Source: Flavivirga sp. 57AJ16 (lineage in GTDB: Bacteria; Bacteroidota; Bacteroidia; Flavobacteriales; Flavobacteriaceae). From it: 64,000 nucleotides of DNA. How positions within the stretch are numbered: the stretch's first letter is position 1; each line of letters starts with the position of its first letter. Positions 34,750-44,312 of this stretch are shown piece by piece. The notes under the pieces were generated by a model. It did not search any database and was not told the DNA's origin. It saw nothing but the letters and a program-made list of their open reading frames with translations. The stretch is taken from NCBI RefSeq assembly GCF_028736925.1, contig NZ_JAQZAT010000006.1, positions 1 to 64,000 of the forward strand, in the 5' to 3' direction. Position numbers and translations under genes: made by a program.

Positions 34750-35907
34750 TTATTCCCTAATTTTTTCATCCATCAAATCTAAAGGAATTACTTCAAAATT
34801 ATCGCTCCTTTTTTGATAATCTTGGCCTCCATAAATAATTTTTCCTCCTTCATATCCTGTTAGATTATTCCAATACTTTAATCCTTTAAAATAATCATTT
34901 GTAACGGTCTTTCCAGATTTTATTTCAACAGGTATTAATTCATTAAAGTTATCTATTATAATGTCAATTTCGTTTCCTTTACTATTCCTCCAAAAATATA
35001 AGTTATTTGCTTTTCCTTTATTTAATCGTTGTTTTAAAAGTTCAACGATAACCATATTCTCAAACAAATTCCCTTTAAATGGATGTAAATTTAATTGGTT
35101 AGCATCCTGAACCCCTAATAAAGCACTTGCTAATCCTACATCATAAAAATAGAGCTTAGGCATCTTTACAACACGCTTATTAAAATTATTATGATGTGGC
35201 TGCAACCTAAATAAAATAAAACTGGCTTCTAGTACTCCTATCCAAGATTCAATGGTTTTACTATCTACACCTACCTCAACACCTAAAGCATTTTTATTCA
35301 GCAATTGACCTACTCTGCCAGCACATAGTTTTAAAAACCTTTCAAACACCACTAAGTTTTCAATCCCTTTTAATTGTCTTACATCCCTTTCTATATATGT
35401 TTTAATGTAATTTAGAAACCATTTTTGAGTTTCAAAAGGTTTATCATACAATGGTGGGTAAAACCCTTTAAAAAGCTTTTCATGAATGGTTCTAGGCGCT
35501 ATATCTTTTATTTCAGATAAAGAAAAAGGTAATAAGTTTAAGTAACCCACTCTACCCGCAAGGCTTTGTGTAATGTTCTGCTGTAATAAAAAATTGTTAG
35601 AGCCTGTTAATATAAACTGTGCTGTTTCATTACTTTCATCTAATATTTGCTGTAAATATGAAAATAACTTTGGCGTTCTTTGAACCTCATCTAGTATAGC
35701 TCCCTTTGAATATTGTTCCAAAAACGCCTTTGGATCCTCTAAAGCAAAACTTCTTGTGTCTAGATTTTCTAAACTTACATAAGGTTTATCTGGAAACACT
35801 AATTTTACCAATGTTGTTTTCCCTGACTGTCGAGGGCCTACAACGGCTATTGCCTTGTATTGCTTAGATAAATTTAAAAGTTCCTTATGAGCTTCTCTCA
35901 AAATCAT
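34750..35907 (-). CDS. AAA ATPase with DUF4143 domain
   Basis: The 385-residue protein (start MILREAHKELL at 35907) has Walker A GPRQSGKTT, Walker B GAILDEVQR and the sensor segment FILTGSNN. A C-terminal DUF4143 domain carries a nuclease-like motif (NSKGNEIDIIID...PVEIKSG). Such proteins are widespread, often carried as single genes, and of unclear function. It separates ugd from the UDP-xylose synthase gene. A perfect 47-base palindrome ends ten bases before an in-frame ATG at 35913, and CAAAGGTA (TACCTTTG on the minus strand, 35918-35911) next to the start could be a promoter box. Confidence 0.88.
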   Translation of the reverse strand: MILREAHKELLNLSKQYKAIAVVGPRQSGKTTLVKLVFPDKPYVSLENLDTRSFALEDPKAFLEQYSKGAILDEVQRTPKLFSYLQQILDESNETAQFILTGSNNFLLQQNITQSLAGRVGYLNLLPFSLSEIKDIAPRTIHEKLFKGFYPPLYDKPFETQKWFLNYIKTYIERDVRQLKGIENLVVFERFLKLCAGRVGQLLNKNALGVEVGVDSKTIESWIGVLEASFILFRLQPHHNNFNKRVVKMPKLYFYDVGLASALLGVQDANQLNLHPFKGNLFENMVIVELLKQRLNKGKANNLYFWRNSKGNEIDIIIDNFNELIPVEIKSGKTVTNDYFKGLKYWNNLTGYEGGKIIYGGQDYQKRSDNFEVIPLDLMDEKIRE

Positions 35908-35922
35908 ATGCAAAGGTATAAT

Positions 35923-35969
35923 AAAAACTGCACAATTTCGGAATTAAATTCCGAAATTGTGCAGTTTTT
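35923..35969. promoter_or_regulatory. Perfect 23-bp inverted repeat upstream of the AAA ATPase
   Basis: Two 23-base arms (35923-35945 and 35947-35969) are exact inverted copies around a single base at 35946. The core is TTTCGGAATTAAATTCCGAA and the ends are AAAAACTGC / GCAGTTTTT. It may be an operator for the ATPase gene, a recognition site of the ATPase itself, or a two-way terminator, since T-runs end both arms and the ugd stop is 31 bases away. Confidence 0.75.
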
Positions 35970-36000
35970 TACAAAAACACGATCAATCCTTGCTTAAACT

Positions 36001-37398
36001 TTACTTACCACTACCAATTTTGTAAAAAGTAAAACCAATTTCCTCTAATTCTTTCTTGTTTAAAATACCTCTGCCGTCAAAAACAAAAGCAGGTTTTTGC
36101 ATGTTTTTATAAATACATTTCCAGTCATAATTTTTAAACGCATCCCATTCGGTTAAAATAGCTATGGCATGAGAATCTTTACAAGCTTCATAAGGATCTT
36201 TATTTATGGTTAACAAATTTTTGTTTTCGTCTGGTGAACGTGTATTTAAGTCATCTAAATCAGCATATATTCTTTCTTCTGGAACTTTTGGGTCGTAAAC
36301 AGCTATATGCGCCTGTTCATTTAATAAATTATCTGCTACTTTTATAGCTGCAGACTCACGGGTATCGTTGGTGTCTTTTTTAAATGCCCAACCTAAAAAC
36401 GTTATTTTTTTACCAGAAACCGTATTGTATAGAGTACTCACTATATTATCTGAAAAACGATTCTTTTGATGCTCGTTCATAAGAATGACCTGCTCCCAAT
36501 AGTCAGCCACTTCATTTAATCCATAGCTTTTAGCAATATAAACAAGGTTTAAAATATCTTTTTGAAAACAAGATCCTCCAAAACCAACAGAAGCATTTAA
36601 AAATTTAGAACCTATTCTAGAGTCCATCCCTATGGCTTTTGAAACTTCGCTTACATCTGCTCCTGTTTTTTCACATATTTCAGACATGGCGTTTATAGAG
36701 GATACCCGTTGCGCTAAAAACGCATTTGCGGTAAGCTTAGAGAGTTCTGAAGACCAAACATTGGTTGTTAATATTCTTTCTTTGGGTACCCAATTGGCAT
36801 AAATCTCTACTAAAGCTTGTATAGCTTTTTCTCCTTCTTCATTAGTATCTCCTCCAATCAATACTCTGTCAGGTCTCAAAAGATCTTCTACAGCTGTTCC
36901 TTCTGCTAAAAATTCTGGATTTGATAATATCTGAAATTGAACACCATTCCCTGTGTTATCTAAAATACTTTTTATAGCTGAAGCTGTTCGGACTGGAAGC
37001 GTAGATTTTTCAACAACTATTTTATTTTGTTTAGCAACTCTAGCGATTTGTCTTGAGCACAATTCTATATATTTTAAATCTGCAGCCATCCCTTTCCCTT
37101 TTCCATAAGTTTTAGTAGGAGTATTAACAGAAATAAAAATCATATCCGCTTCATCAATAGCTTTCTCTACTTCTGTTGAGAAAAATAGATTTCTTCCTCT
37201 TGTTTCTTTTACTATTTCTACTAATCCTGGCTCAAAAACAGGTAATTTATTTAAATCACTATCATTCCAAGCAGCAATTCTTGATTCATTAATATCTACC
37301 ACAGTAACATTTATATGTTTACACTTATGGGCAATGACTGCCATTGTGGGACCTCCAACATATCCAGCGCCTATACAGCAAATATTCTTTATTGTCAT
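36001..37398 (-). CDS. ugd: UDP-glucose 6-dehydrogenase
   Basis: The enzyme oxidises UDP-glucose to UDP-glucuronate with two NAD+. The 465-residue protein has the NAD motif GAGYVGGPT (10-18) and the catalytic cysteine Cys277 in [10 protein letters not shown]. Its length and the [19 protein letters not shown] segment resemble the longer, eukaryote-like Ugd type. UDP-glucuronate feeds the UDP-xylose synthase and could supply glucuronate for the C5-epimerase-like protein at 44313-45302. It follows the WecA-like gene after 12 bases. Confidence 0.95.
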   Translation of the reverse strand: MTIKNICCIGAGYVGGPTMAVIAHKCKHINVTVVDINESRIAAWNDSDLNKLPVFEPGLVEIVKETRGRNLFFSTEVEKAIDEADMIFISVNTPTKTYGKGKGMAADLKYIELCSRQIARVAKQNKIVVEKSTLPVRTASAIKSILDNTGNGVQFQILSNPEFLAEGTAVEDLLRPDRVLIGGDTNEEGEKAIQALVEIYANWVPKERILTTNVWSSELSKLTANAFLAQRVSSINAMSEICEKTGADVSEVSKAIGMDSRIGSKFLNASVGFGGSCFQKDILNLVYIAKSYGLNEVADYWEQVILMNEHQKNRFSDNIVSTLYNTVSGKKITFLGWAFKKDTNDTRESAAIKVADNLLNEQAHIAVYDPKVPEERIYADLDDLNTRSPDENKNLLTINKDPYEACKDSHAIAILTEWDAFKNYDWKCIYKNMQKPAFVFDGRGILNKKELEEIGFTFYKIGSGK

Positions 37399-37410
37399 TA
37401 AAACTATTTT

Positions 37411-38559
37411 TTAATTATCCTTGGGTGAATTTATTATATTTTTACCTTTTTCCTTAACGTTATCTACCTTTCTTCTAAAACGTATTTTTCTCTTAATATT
37501 AGAAAAACTATAATCAAACCGATAGAAAAAATATCCTAAAATAATAACGGTTACTACTAAAACTGTTGCCAGCCAAAAATTATAAGAAGCACTTCCCAAG
37601 ATTATAAAGAGGTATACAAATGCTAAATTAAAACCACCAATAATAAAACTAGCTTTTCTATGAGACAACTTAAAATAATCTATTAATATATGGTGTGTAT
37701 GGTTTCTGTCAGGTGAAAATGGACTTCTTTTATTAGCCAATCTAATTGTAAAAACTCTTGCAGTATCAAATAATGGTACAATCAGAATACTTATTGCTAT
37801 TAGTGGAATATTTTCCATTAAAAAAGGAAGATCATCATACTTCTCTGGAGATAATGCCAAAAACTTAAGGGTTAATATACTAATAATGAATCCTACGATA
37901 AGAGAGCCCGTATCTCCCATGAAAATCTTTTGCCTAGAGGGAGACAGATTAAACTTCAAAAAGGCTATTAAACATCCATTTAAAGTTAAACTGATTAAAA
38001 GAAAAAAATATTCTTTTGTCATATAAAATATTGTAGCATAAATTATTAGTATAACTATACCAACAATTGCTGCTAATCCATCAATACCATCAATCAAATT
38101 GTAGGCATTAATTATTGTTAACATTATAAACCCTGCAATACAATAATAAATATAAATAGGTATGTCATCAATTCCTAAAAACCCATTTAACGAATATATA
38201 GTAAAACTTTCATTACTTATTACGAATATTATAGCTATTACTTGTGCAATTAATTTTGCATACGGCGAAAGTACAACTAGGTCATCCTTTAAACCGATTA
38301 TAAAAAGGATTGTTAAACCAGGTATTAAATACATTGCTTCTCCATGGTCACACCAAACTCTTAGAAAAAAAAGTGCAAAAATTAGTGTGTAGAAAAAAGA
38401 TACACCACCTAACGTTGGTGTTCTTTTCATATGAGAGCTTCTTTTATTAGGTTCGTCCATAAGTTTTTTATACTCAACTAATCCAATAATTTTTGGGATT
38501 GTTAAATATGTAAGAATGTAGGCTCCTACAAAAAAAAGTATTGGAATATAAAACGGCAC
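37411..38559 (-). CDS. WecA/MraY-family polyprenyl-phosphate sugar-phosphate transferase
   Basis: The 382-residue membrane protein has about eleven helices and the family motifs: the substrate-binding DEPNKRSSHMKRTPTLGG near the start, NAYNLIDGIDGLA (metal site aspartates), IFMGDTGSL and the His motif SPDRNHTHH. It should transfer GlcNAc-1-phosphate or a similar group from UDP-sugar to undecaprenyl phosphate. Because a WbaP-like enzyme ends the same locus, two different primers could be made. The C-terminal tail (KRKIRFRRKVDNVKEKGKN) is basic and cytoplasmic. Confidence 0.88.
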   Translation of the reverse strand: MPFYIPILFFVGAYILTYLTIPKIIGLVEYKKLMDEPNKRSSHMKRTPTLGGVSFFYTLIFALFFLRVWCDHGEAMYLIPGLTILFIIGLKDDLVVLSPYAKLIAQVIAIIFVISNESFTIYSLNGFLGIDDIPIYIYYCIAGFIMLTIINAYNLIDGIDGLAAIVGIVILIIYATIFYMTKEYFFLLISLTLNGCLIAFLKFNLSPSRQKIFMGDTGSLIVGFIISILTLKFLALSPEKYDDLPFLMENIPLIAISILIVPLFDTARVFTIRLANKRSPFSPDRNHTHHILIDYFKLSHRKASFIIGGFNLAFVYLFIILGSASYNFWLATVLVVTVIILGYFFYRFDYSFSNIKRKIRFRRKVDNVKEKGKNIINSPKDN

Positions 38560-38632
38560 TTAAAGTATTTTAATAATTTAACCCAAAACTACTAAATAAA
38601 TAGAAATAAAGTCATTCATATCCGATTTAAGT

Positions 38633-39397
38633 TTATAACTTAACCTTAGCCTTTCGTTTAAATAAAAAATGATAAACTAAAAATATGGTCATCCTATAAA
38701 ACGATTCTACGAAAGACATTTTTAATTCTCTTCTATATACCATAAAATTATGCCTAACTAGCTTTATTTTACTCTTACTCAACGATGAATTTCCAGTTCT
38801 ATAATATGCTAATGGTTCCCGTATTCCATATGAGCAGTCAATCCCTTTAAGCATTTTTATCCATAATGCCCAATCTTGTCTTTTTCTGATTTCTGGCATA
38901 TATCTTTTTCCAAAAAAATTTGTATCATACACTACTGTTAAACAACCTATATGACCTCCATTCCTTAAGATCATTTGGTAGGTTACTTTTTCTGGGCATT
39001 TCACCAAAGTTTTTATCTGCCCCGTTTTATCATCAAATTCATAGTATTGGGTATGTGTAAATGGGAAATTATTTTCCCTCATAAAGGAAATTTGTTTTTC
39101 TAATTTATCTAAAGCCCAAAAGTCATCAGAGTCTAAAAATGCTATATATCTTCCTTTTGCTTCTTTAATTCCCCTATTCCGAGCAAATCCAGCACCTGAA
39201 TTATTTTGTAATTGTATTAACCTTATTTTATTATTCTTTTTTATGAAATCTTTTATTATTGAAACAGTATTATCAGATGAACAATCATCAATTATAATAT
39301 GTTCGTAATCACGAAAAATTTGTTTTTGAACAGATTCGATATTTTTGGAAATATGGTTTGCTGAATTATGTACAGGTGTTATTATACTAACCATCAT
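38633..39397 (-). CDS. Glycosyltransferase family 2
   Basis: The 254-residue GT-A enzyme has the N-terminal ITPVHNSANHISKNIESVQKQ, DDCSSDNT, the NSGAGFARNRGI segment and the metal-binding FLDSDDFW. A single GT2 domain is followed by a short hydrophobic tail near the C-terminus. It adds a sugar to the lipid-linked unit at the cytoplasmic face. The first of two Met codons overlaps the stop of the upstream gene by four bases (ATGA), supporting coupled translation and the start at 39397. Confidence 0.9.
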   Translation of the reverse strand: MMVSIITPVHNSANHISKNIESVQKQIFRDYEHIIIDDCSSDNTVSIIKDFIKKNNKIRLIQLQNNSGAGFARNRGIKEAKGRYIAFLDSDDFWALDKLEKQISFMRENNFPFTHTQYYEFDDKTGQIKTLVKCPEKVTYQMILRNGGHIGCLTVVYDTNFFGKRYMPEIRKRQDWALWIKMLKGIDCSYGIREPLAYYRTGNSSLSKSKIKLVRHNFMVYRRELKMSFVESFYRMTIFLVYHFLFKRKAKVKL

Positions 39398-40581
39398 TTA
39401 TCATAAAATTTTGAGTTTAAATCTACAGTAGAGTGAAATAAGAGTGAAAAAAAAACAATATAAAGCATTCCATATTGAAGGCTCAAAACGTGTTCTATTA
39501 ATCCAAAAAATATAACAGCTACAATTAATATAATTCCTAAAATAGATTTAGCTTTAAAAAACGTTTTAGTAAAAATATATAATATAATTGTTAATATGGC
39601 ACCCCCAAAAAAACCATTTGATAAAAATTCCTGTAAAAACAAATTATGGGTGTCTAAAAGTCCTAAATTGGAATCGCATTGTTCAATAAAGCCTTTAATA
39701 TTTTTATTACCTATACCTAATAAAAAATTAGAATATATGCCCTCTAAAGAACAATAAATCAAACTAATTCTATCACTAATACTATTTTGTAATGTTCTAA
39801 ATATATCTGTTTTTAGCAACAAAAAATAAAAAATAAATATAAGTACAGCTGTAAAAGCAGTTATAGATATTGTAAGTTTCAAAAATGAGACTTTAAATGT
39901 TTTAAATAAATAAATAAATAAGATTAAAATAAAAAAGACGATACTTAATTTACTTGCTATTATGAAAGTTGATAAAAATAAAAAAATACATAAAAATGCT
40001 TTTAAATTGTGCTTTAGTTTTTTATTAAACATTATAATAGAAGCGGCAAAACATATATACATACCTAAATAAGTATGATGAATAGCAAAGGGTAGGTGAT
40101 GATAGGTTACATACTTTAAGTAATAGTCAATAGCAAATTCATGATTCTTTGATGTAGTATAAAAATAAATTACATATACAACTGTAAACAAAATATATCC
40201 AAAAACCCCTAATACAAATACATTTAATATTTTATTTTTAAAACGTTTTAGTAAATCTTTGCTTATTAAAAATAATAATGGAGCTAATAAAAAAGAAATT
40301 CTTAAATCTCTCAAATAAAAGCCATTACCTCTAATAATTGAAAAAACAGGGTCTAACAGATAAAATATTACAAACAATACAACAATTTTATTTGTGATAA
40401 TTTCCTTTATTTTAAAATTTTGTTTTGAAATATTAAAAGATAAAGTAATTAAAAAAAGAATAAAAGCGATACTCTTTACATTTAAAGGTAAAGGAAGCGG
40501 TAACACAAATGGAAAGGTTAACAATCCAATATTAACCCATACATTCATAGTTTTTGAATGTTTATTGAGAACAGTCTCCAT
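39394..40581 (-). CDS. O-antigen polymerase/ligase-like membrane protein (first)
   Basis: The 395-residue protein has about ten to twelve membrane helices and a large loop ending in the Wzy_C-like signature DTHNLFLQEFLSNGFFGG (about 310-327). Such proteins polymerise or ligate glycan units at the periplasmic face. The first ATG (40581) lies within the end of the LRR lipoprotein gene; an in-frame ATG at 40548 would remove the 20-base overlap and may be the true start. A second protein of this kind is at 43071-44276; one may act as polymerase and the other as ligase. Confidence 0.85.
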   Translation of the reverse strand: METVLNKHSKTMNVWVNIGLLTFPFVLPLPLPLNVKSIAFILFLITLSFNISKQNFKIKEIITNKIVVLFVIFYLLDPVFSIIRGNGFYLRDLRISFLLAPLLFLISKDLLKRFKNKILNVFVLGVFGYILFTVVYVIYFYTTSKNHEFAIDYYLKYVTYHHLPFAIHHTYLGMYICFAASIIMFNKKLKHNLKAFLCIFLFLSTFIIASKLSIVFFILILFIYLFKTFKVSFLKLTISITAFTAVLIFIFYFLLLKTDIFRTLQNSISDRISLIYCSLEGIYSNFLLGIGNKNIKGFIEQCDSNLGLLDTHNLFLQEFLSNGFFGGAILTIILYIFTKTFFKAKSILGIILIVAVIFFGLIEHVLSLQYGMLYIVFFSLLFHSTVDLNSKFYDK

Positions 40582-41929
40582 TTGTTAAGTCTTCTAAGGT
40601 TGGGTTGAAAGAATTGTTAGCGATATCCAAGTTTAATAAGTTTGTATTTGACAAAACTAAATTGTTTAACCCACAGAAATTACTTAGGGAAGCATTTGAG
40701 TGAATCTGCAATTGAAGATGTTTACTATTAACTACTTCTAAATTTGATAAATCATCTAGATTACTCAAATTAGGATTATTCTTGATTTCGAAGTTGCTAT
40801 ATCCAGAATTATTATCAGATAAAGGGTGAATACTTTTAATTTCTTTCAGACTGCTTAACCCTAAGGTAGTTATTAATTCGTTATTTTCAATTGTTATCTT
40901 AGTAAAACCTCCAGAAATTTTTTCTATACCTCTTAGTCCTTTTAAATTAATTAAATTATTATTGTTTTCAATTAACAACCTAGTATCTCCTTCTTCACCA
41001 CTCACAACCTTCTGAATATTGTGCAATCCCTCTAAACTTTTTAAAGATACATTGTCTTTAATTATTAAAACACCCCAAGAGTATATTTCTTGTCCACCAG
41101 AAATTCCCTTAACATTGGATAAAGATTCTATTTTTAATAAATTAGAGTTATAAGCTATTGTAAGAGCTCCAATACCTTCCAAATTATCTAAAATAAGCTT
41201 ATCATTTGAAGATATCGTTAAATAGCCCCTCACTCTCTTAAGACCTTCCAAACCTTTAAGGTTTATTAAATTTTTATTATTAGAAATAGTTAAATCATGT
41301 GATTCTTCTAGGGCTTGAAGCCCTTCCATATTTATAAGTGAATTATTATTAGAGACATGAACGCCTCCTCCAGAAAAATTATGTCCAACAGCCGTTAGGT
41401 TATGTAGCCCTCTCAATGTCTTTAATTTTGAATTTCCTTTTATTAATACACCTTCATATTTTGTAATATTATTGCTAGGCCAATTATTAAAACGCGCCCC
41501 TGCAGGCCAATCAGTATCTACTAACGAAACCATACTATTTGGAAACCCTTCTATACTCTCTAATTCATCATTGTTTTCAATAACTACAGATTCATCTATC
41601 CTTTTGATAGAGACAAACGGATCAATATTTTTTAATAGTCTCAAATTACCAATTAGTAAACTCCTTGTAATTGTATCAATTTTACCATCTAATGGTGATA
41701 AATCAACAATATGGTCTGATGTTATTCCAAAGCCATCAATTACCAAAAAACCGTTAAGCTTTGATATACATTTATTAAAATTATTTACATCAGTTTGTGT
41801 TTTTAAAATTATATCTCCTGTATATTCTTGTTTACTACCTATACACTCTGTAATTTCATTAGAATTTGAACTAGGACTACAAGAAAAGTATAGTGTTGCG
41901 ATAATTATAAGTGGTATTACTTTTTTCAT
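40562..41929 (-). CDS. Leucine-rich-repeat lipoprotein
   Basis: The 455-residue protein has a lipoprotein signal with lipobox YFSC (Cys17). About ten irregular repeats of 22-30 residues follow, in which LxxLxGLxxL alternates with hydrophobic/NN segments (LTISNNKNLINLKGLEGL, LLIENNNNLINLKGLRGI). This is the pattern of L-domain-like LRR solenoids used for binding. The C-terminus has no sorting domain. It is unusual inside a glycan synthesis locus, between a GT4 and a Wzy-like gene. It may bind the glycan or another surface partner. No enzyme motif is present. Fold: good; role: unknown. Confidence 0.8.
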   Translation of the reverse strand: MKKVIPLIIIATLYFSCSPSSNSNEITECIGSKQEYTGDIILKTQTDVNNFNKCISKLNGFLVIDGFGITSDHIVDLSPLDGKIDTITRSLLIGNLRLLKNIDPFVSIKRIDESVVIENNDELESIEGFPNSMVSLVDTDWPAGARFNNWPSNNITKYEGVLIKGNSKLKTLRGLHNLTAVGHNFSGGGVHVSNNNSLINMEGLQALEESHDLTISNNKNLINLKGLEGLKRVRGYLTISSNDKLILDNLEGIGALTIAYNSNLLKIESLSNVKGISGGQEIYSWGVLIIKDNVSLKSLEGLHNIQKVVSGEEGDTRLLIENNNNLINLKGLRGIEKISGGFTKITIENNELITTLGLSSLKEIKSIHPLSDNNSGYSNFEIKNNPNLSNLDDLSNLEVVNSKHLQLQIHSNASLSNFCGLNNLVLSNTNLLNLDIANNSFNPTLEDLTNGDCSQ

Positions 41930-41939
41930 TACTAAATAT

Positions 41940-43064
41940 TTATTTTAACACCTTACTATAAAAGTGTTTTAATTTTGATAGCTCTGATGATTCCCAACTA
42001 TATTTTTCTATTGCTCTTTTATACCCTCTTTCTCCCATTAGCATACGCTCTGTATTATTAGTTTTAATTTTCAATATAGCATCACTGATATCCTCTACTG
42101 AAGAAGGGCTTACAACTATACCGCACTTTGCATCATTAATTATATCAGTATATAAAGGGAAATTAGATGTTATTATTGGCAACTTTAATAACATGTACTC
42201 AAACAACTTGGTTGGATAAGATTCAATAAAATTAGGAGAATCTTTAAGTACCGCCATACCAATATGGCATTGAGCCATAAATTGCCATCCTTCTTTTGGT
42301 TTTAATCTGCCTTTAAAAATTGCCCAACCATCGTTTATTGCTTCTAAACAAATAGCGTGTTCTTTGATATTATTATCTAAAGGACCTACAAAAAATATAT
42401 TAACCTCCTCTCCTTGTTTTCTTAATTTAGCAACAGTCTCTAGCATTATTAAAGCGCCCCTCTCAACGGTTACACTTCCCATGTATCCTATTGTGAATTT
42501 GTTGAATTTTTCAGCTTGAATACCTGTAACCTCAGTTTTTAATGGGTAGTTTAATATGGTTTCCTTTTCTTTTATGGTAGGGAAATGTTTTTCGTAGGAA
42601 AACTCTGCAAAAATAACTGGAATAAAACGAAAAAATAAATTTTGAAAAAGTTGAACCCCTTTACTTAAAATAATTCTTATAAATTTAGATATGTAAGTTT
42701 TTGTAAGAATTTGAAGAGGAAAGTTTTCATGCATATCAAACACAATTTTTTTTTCTATTAGCCTTAAAAAGGCTATAGAAGGAAGGAGCTCGGGATCGTG
42801 AAAGTGCATCAAATCCATTTTGTTACTCAATCCAAATTTTAAAACTTTGAAATTCCCTATAATAAACCTTCCTAACCTTCCAAACTTTATTTTCCCCAAA
42901 TCTAATATAGTTAAACCTTCAATCTGTTCTGGGCCATCACCATCAGCAACTACAAGAGTAACATTCAAATCGTTCTCTTTGGACAAAGTTTTACAGTATT
43001 TATAATGAATTCTAACATCATACCTATAATGCACGGTAGTAATATGAACTATTTTGGTTCTCAT
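41940..43064 (-). CDS. Glycosyltransferase family 4
   Basis: The 374-residue GT-B enzyme starts KIVHITTVHYRYDVRIHYKYCKTL, with FHDPELLP in the acceptor domain. The donor domain has TIGYMGSVTVERGALIMLE and the EX7E segment FIESYPTKLFEYMLLKLPIITSNF. It is a cytoplasmic or membrane-associated sugar transferase of the locus, flanked by the LRR lipoprotein gene (ten-base gap) and a Wzy-like gene (six-base gap). Donor and acceptor cannot be predicted. Confidence 0.88.
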   Translation of the reverse strand: MRTKIVHITTVHYRYDVRIHYKYCKTLSKENDLNVTLVVADGDGPEQIEGLTILDLGKIKFGRLGRFIIGNFKVLKFGLSNKMDLMHFHDPELLPSIAFLRLIEKKIVFDMHENFPLQILTKTYISKFIRIILSKGVQLFQNLFFRFIPVIFAEFSYEKHFPTIKEKETILNYPLKTEVTGIQAEKFNKFTIGYMGSVTVERGALIMLETVAKLRKQGEEVNIFFVGPLDNNIKEHAICLEAINDGWAIFKGRLKPKEGWQFMAQCHIGMAVLKDSPNFIESYPTKLFEYMLLKLPIITSNFPLYTDIINDAKCGIVVSPSSVEDISDAILKIKTNNTERMLMGERGYKRAIEKYSWESSELSKLKHFYSKVLK

Positions 43065-43070
43065 TTATAT

Positions 43071-44276
43071 TTAATATGATTTATATATTTTTTGACAAAT
43101 TTCTTTATGGAAAATTAATATTCCGAACAGAATAAACAAATTTCTGTCTGTTGAAAAGCTTAGGGTTTTCATCGCATTAAAAAAAGCAAATAGTGCTAAT
43201 GTCTTTAATACTTGCTCTCTCTTTAAGTGAAAAAATGGAAAAACAAAAAGCACTATTAAGAGACACATGGCGAAAAACCCTAATTCATACCAAGCTTCTA
43301 AAAAAATATTGTGAGGATAGGCTAGCTTCTCTTCATGTGTATAGTTTAAACCAAAGCTTCCAAGACCATAACCAATAGTAAGACCTTGGGGTTTGAACCC
43401 TTCTTTAATTACATAATAATACTGATCTATTCTTCCTAACAGAGATTTATCACTAGAGGCATTAAGTAAAGAAGTAAACCTTATAAGGCCGTATTCAATG
43501 GCTCCTTTTAATTTGTCATAATAAATAAGAAGTAAACATACAAACGGCACAAATGAAAACAAAATGAAGCGAAGAATCCTTTTTTTTATTTTTAAGTTTT
43601 TAAAAAATAAAACTAACTCCTTAAAATACACAATAAATAAGCTTATCATAAGAAATAACAACGCTCCTCTAGAGCCAAGCGCTAAAATTAATATTGAGCA
43701 AACTAAAATTATTAAAAAAGGGTTTTTAGAATACTTTATAGACAATATAGATAATACACCTAAGATGTATCCAAAATTTAAATAAGAATTTCTTAGAGGC
43801 ATAAATAGAGTTCTATCTGTACGAAAGTCAAAAAAAGGCGCATTATTATATAAGAAATATTTAAACGCAACAAACCAAATTGAAAGTGGAATAATAATAT
43901 AAAGTAAAGCCTTATAAAGTATTTTTAAATCAATTTCATCTATAAACTTTACATATACAAACCCTATTACAGGAATAAGCATTAAGAAAAGCTTTTTACT
44001 CCCTAAATAATGAGATGGTGTATAAACAAGACTTATTGTAGCAATAAGACAGAAAATTAGTAGTGTAAAAACATAAAACACTTCTATTTTATTAAATCTT
44101 ATTTTTTTATTAAAAACATTGGAATAAAAAATATCTATTGTAATTAAAAAAAGTATTTGTATAGTAATATCAAAAGGATAACTATAGTACGACAAAAAGA
44201 CTTTTAAAGTTCCCGATACTATCAAAAGGGACAATAGGCTATTCTGATAAACTTTATGTGAAATGTTTAGCTTCAT
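43071..44276 (-). CDS. O-antigen polymerase/ligase-like membrane protein (second)
   Basis: The 401-residue protein has about eleven or twelve membrane helices. A periplasmic loop contains LLGRIDQYYYVIKEGFKPQG and ends with YPHNIFLEAWYELGFFAM (about 318-335), the Wzy_C signature. It is the stronger candidate for the polymerase because it lies next to the C5-epimerase and GT genes. Base composition here is very AT-rich compared with the ATP synthase region, which suggests transfer from another source. Confidence 0.87.
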   Translation of the reverse strand: MKLNISHKVYQNSLLSLLIVSGTLKVFLSYYSYPFDITIQILFLITIDIFYSNVFNKKIRFNKIEVFYVFTLLIFCLIATISLVYTPSHYLGSKKLFLMLIPVIGFVYVKFIDEIDLKILYKALLYIIIPLSIWFVAFKYFLYNNAPFFDFRTDRTLFMPLRNSYLNFGYILGVLSILSIKYSKNPFLIILVCSILILALGSRGALLFLMISLFIVYFKELVLFFKNLKIKKRILRFILFSFVPFVCLLLIYYDKLKGAIEYGLIRFTSLLNASSDKSLLGRIDQYYYVIKEGFKPQGLTIGYGLGSFGLNYTHEEKLAYPHNIFLEAWYELGFFAMCLLIVLFVFPFFHLKREQVLKTLALFAFFNAMKTLSFSTDRNLFILFGILIFHKEICQKIYKSY

Positions 44277-44312
44277 TTAAGGCTATAGTTCAATAATTTT
44301 ATGTGTTATTTA

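Noticed and set aside
41472-41948. Plus-strand open frame of 158 codons
   Set aside because: It is antisense to the repeat-rich LRR lipoprotein gene, and its serine-rich product reflects the opposite strand.
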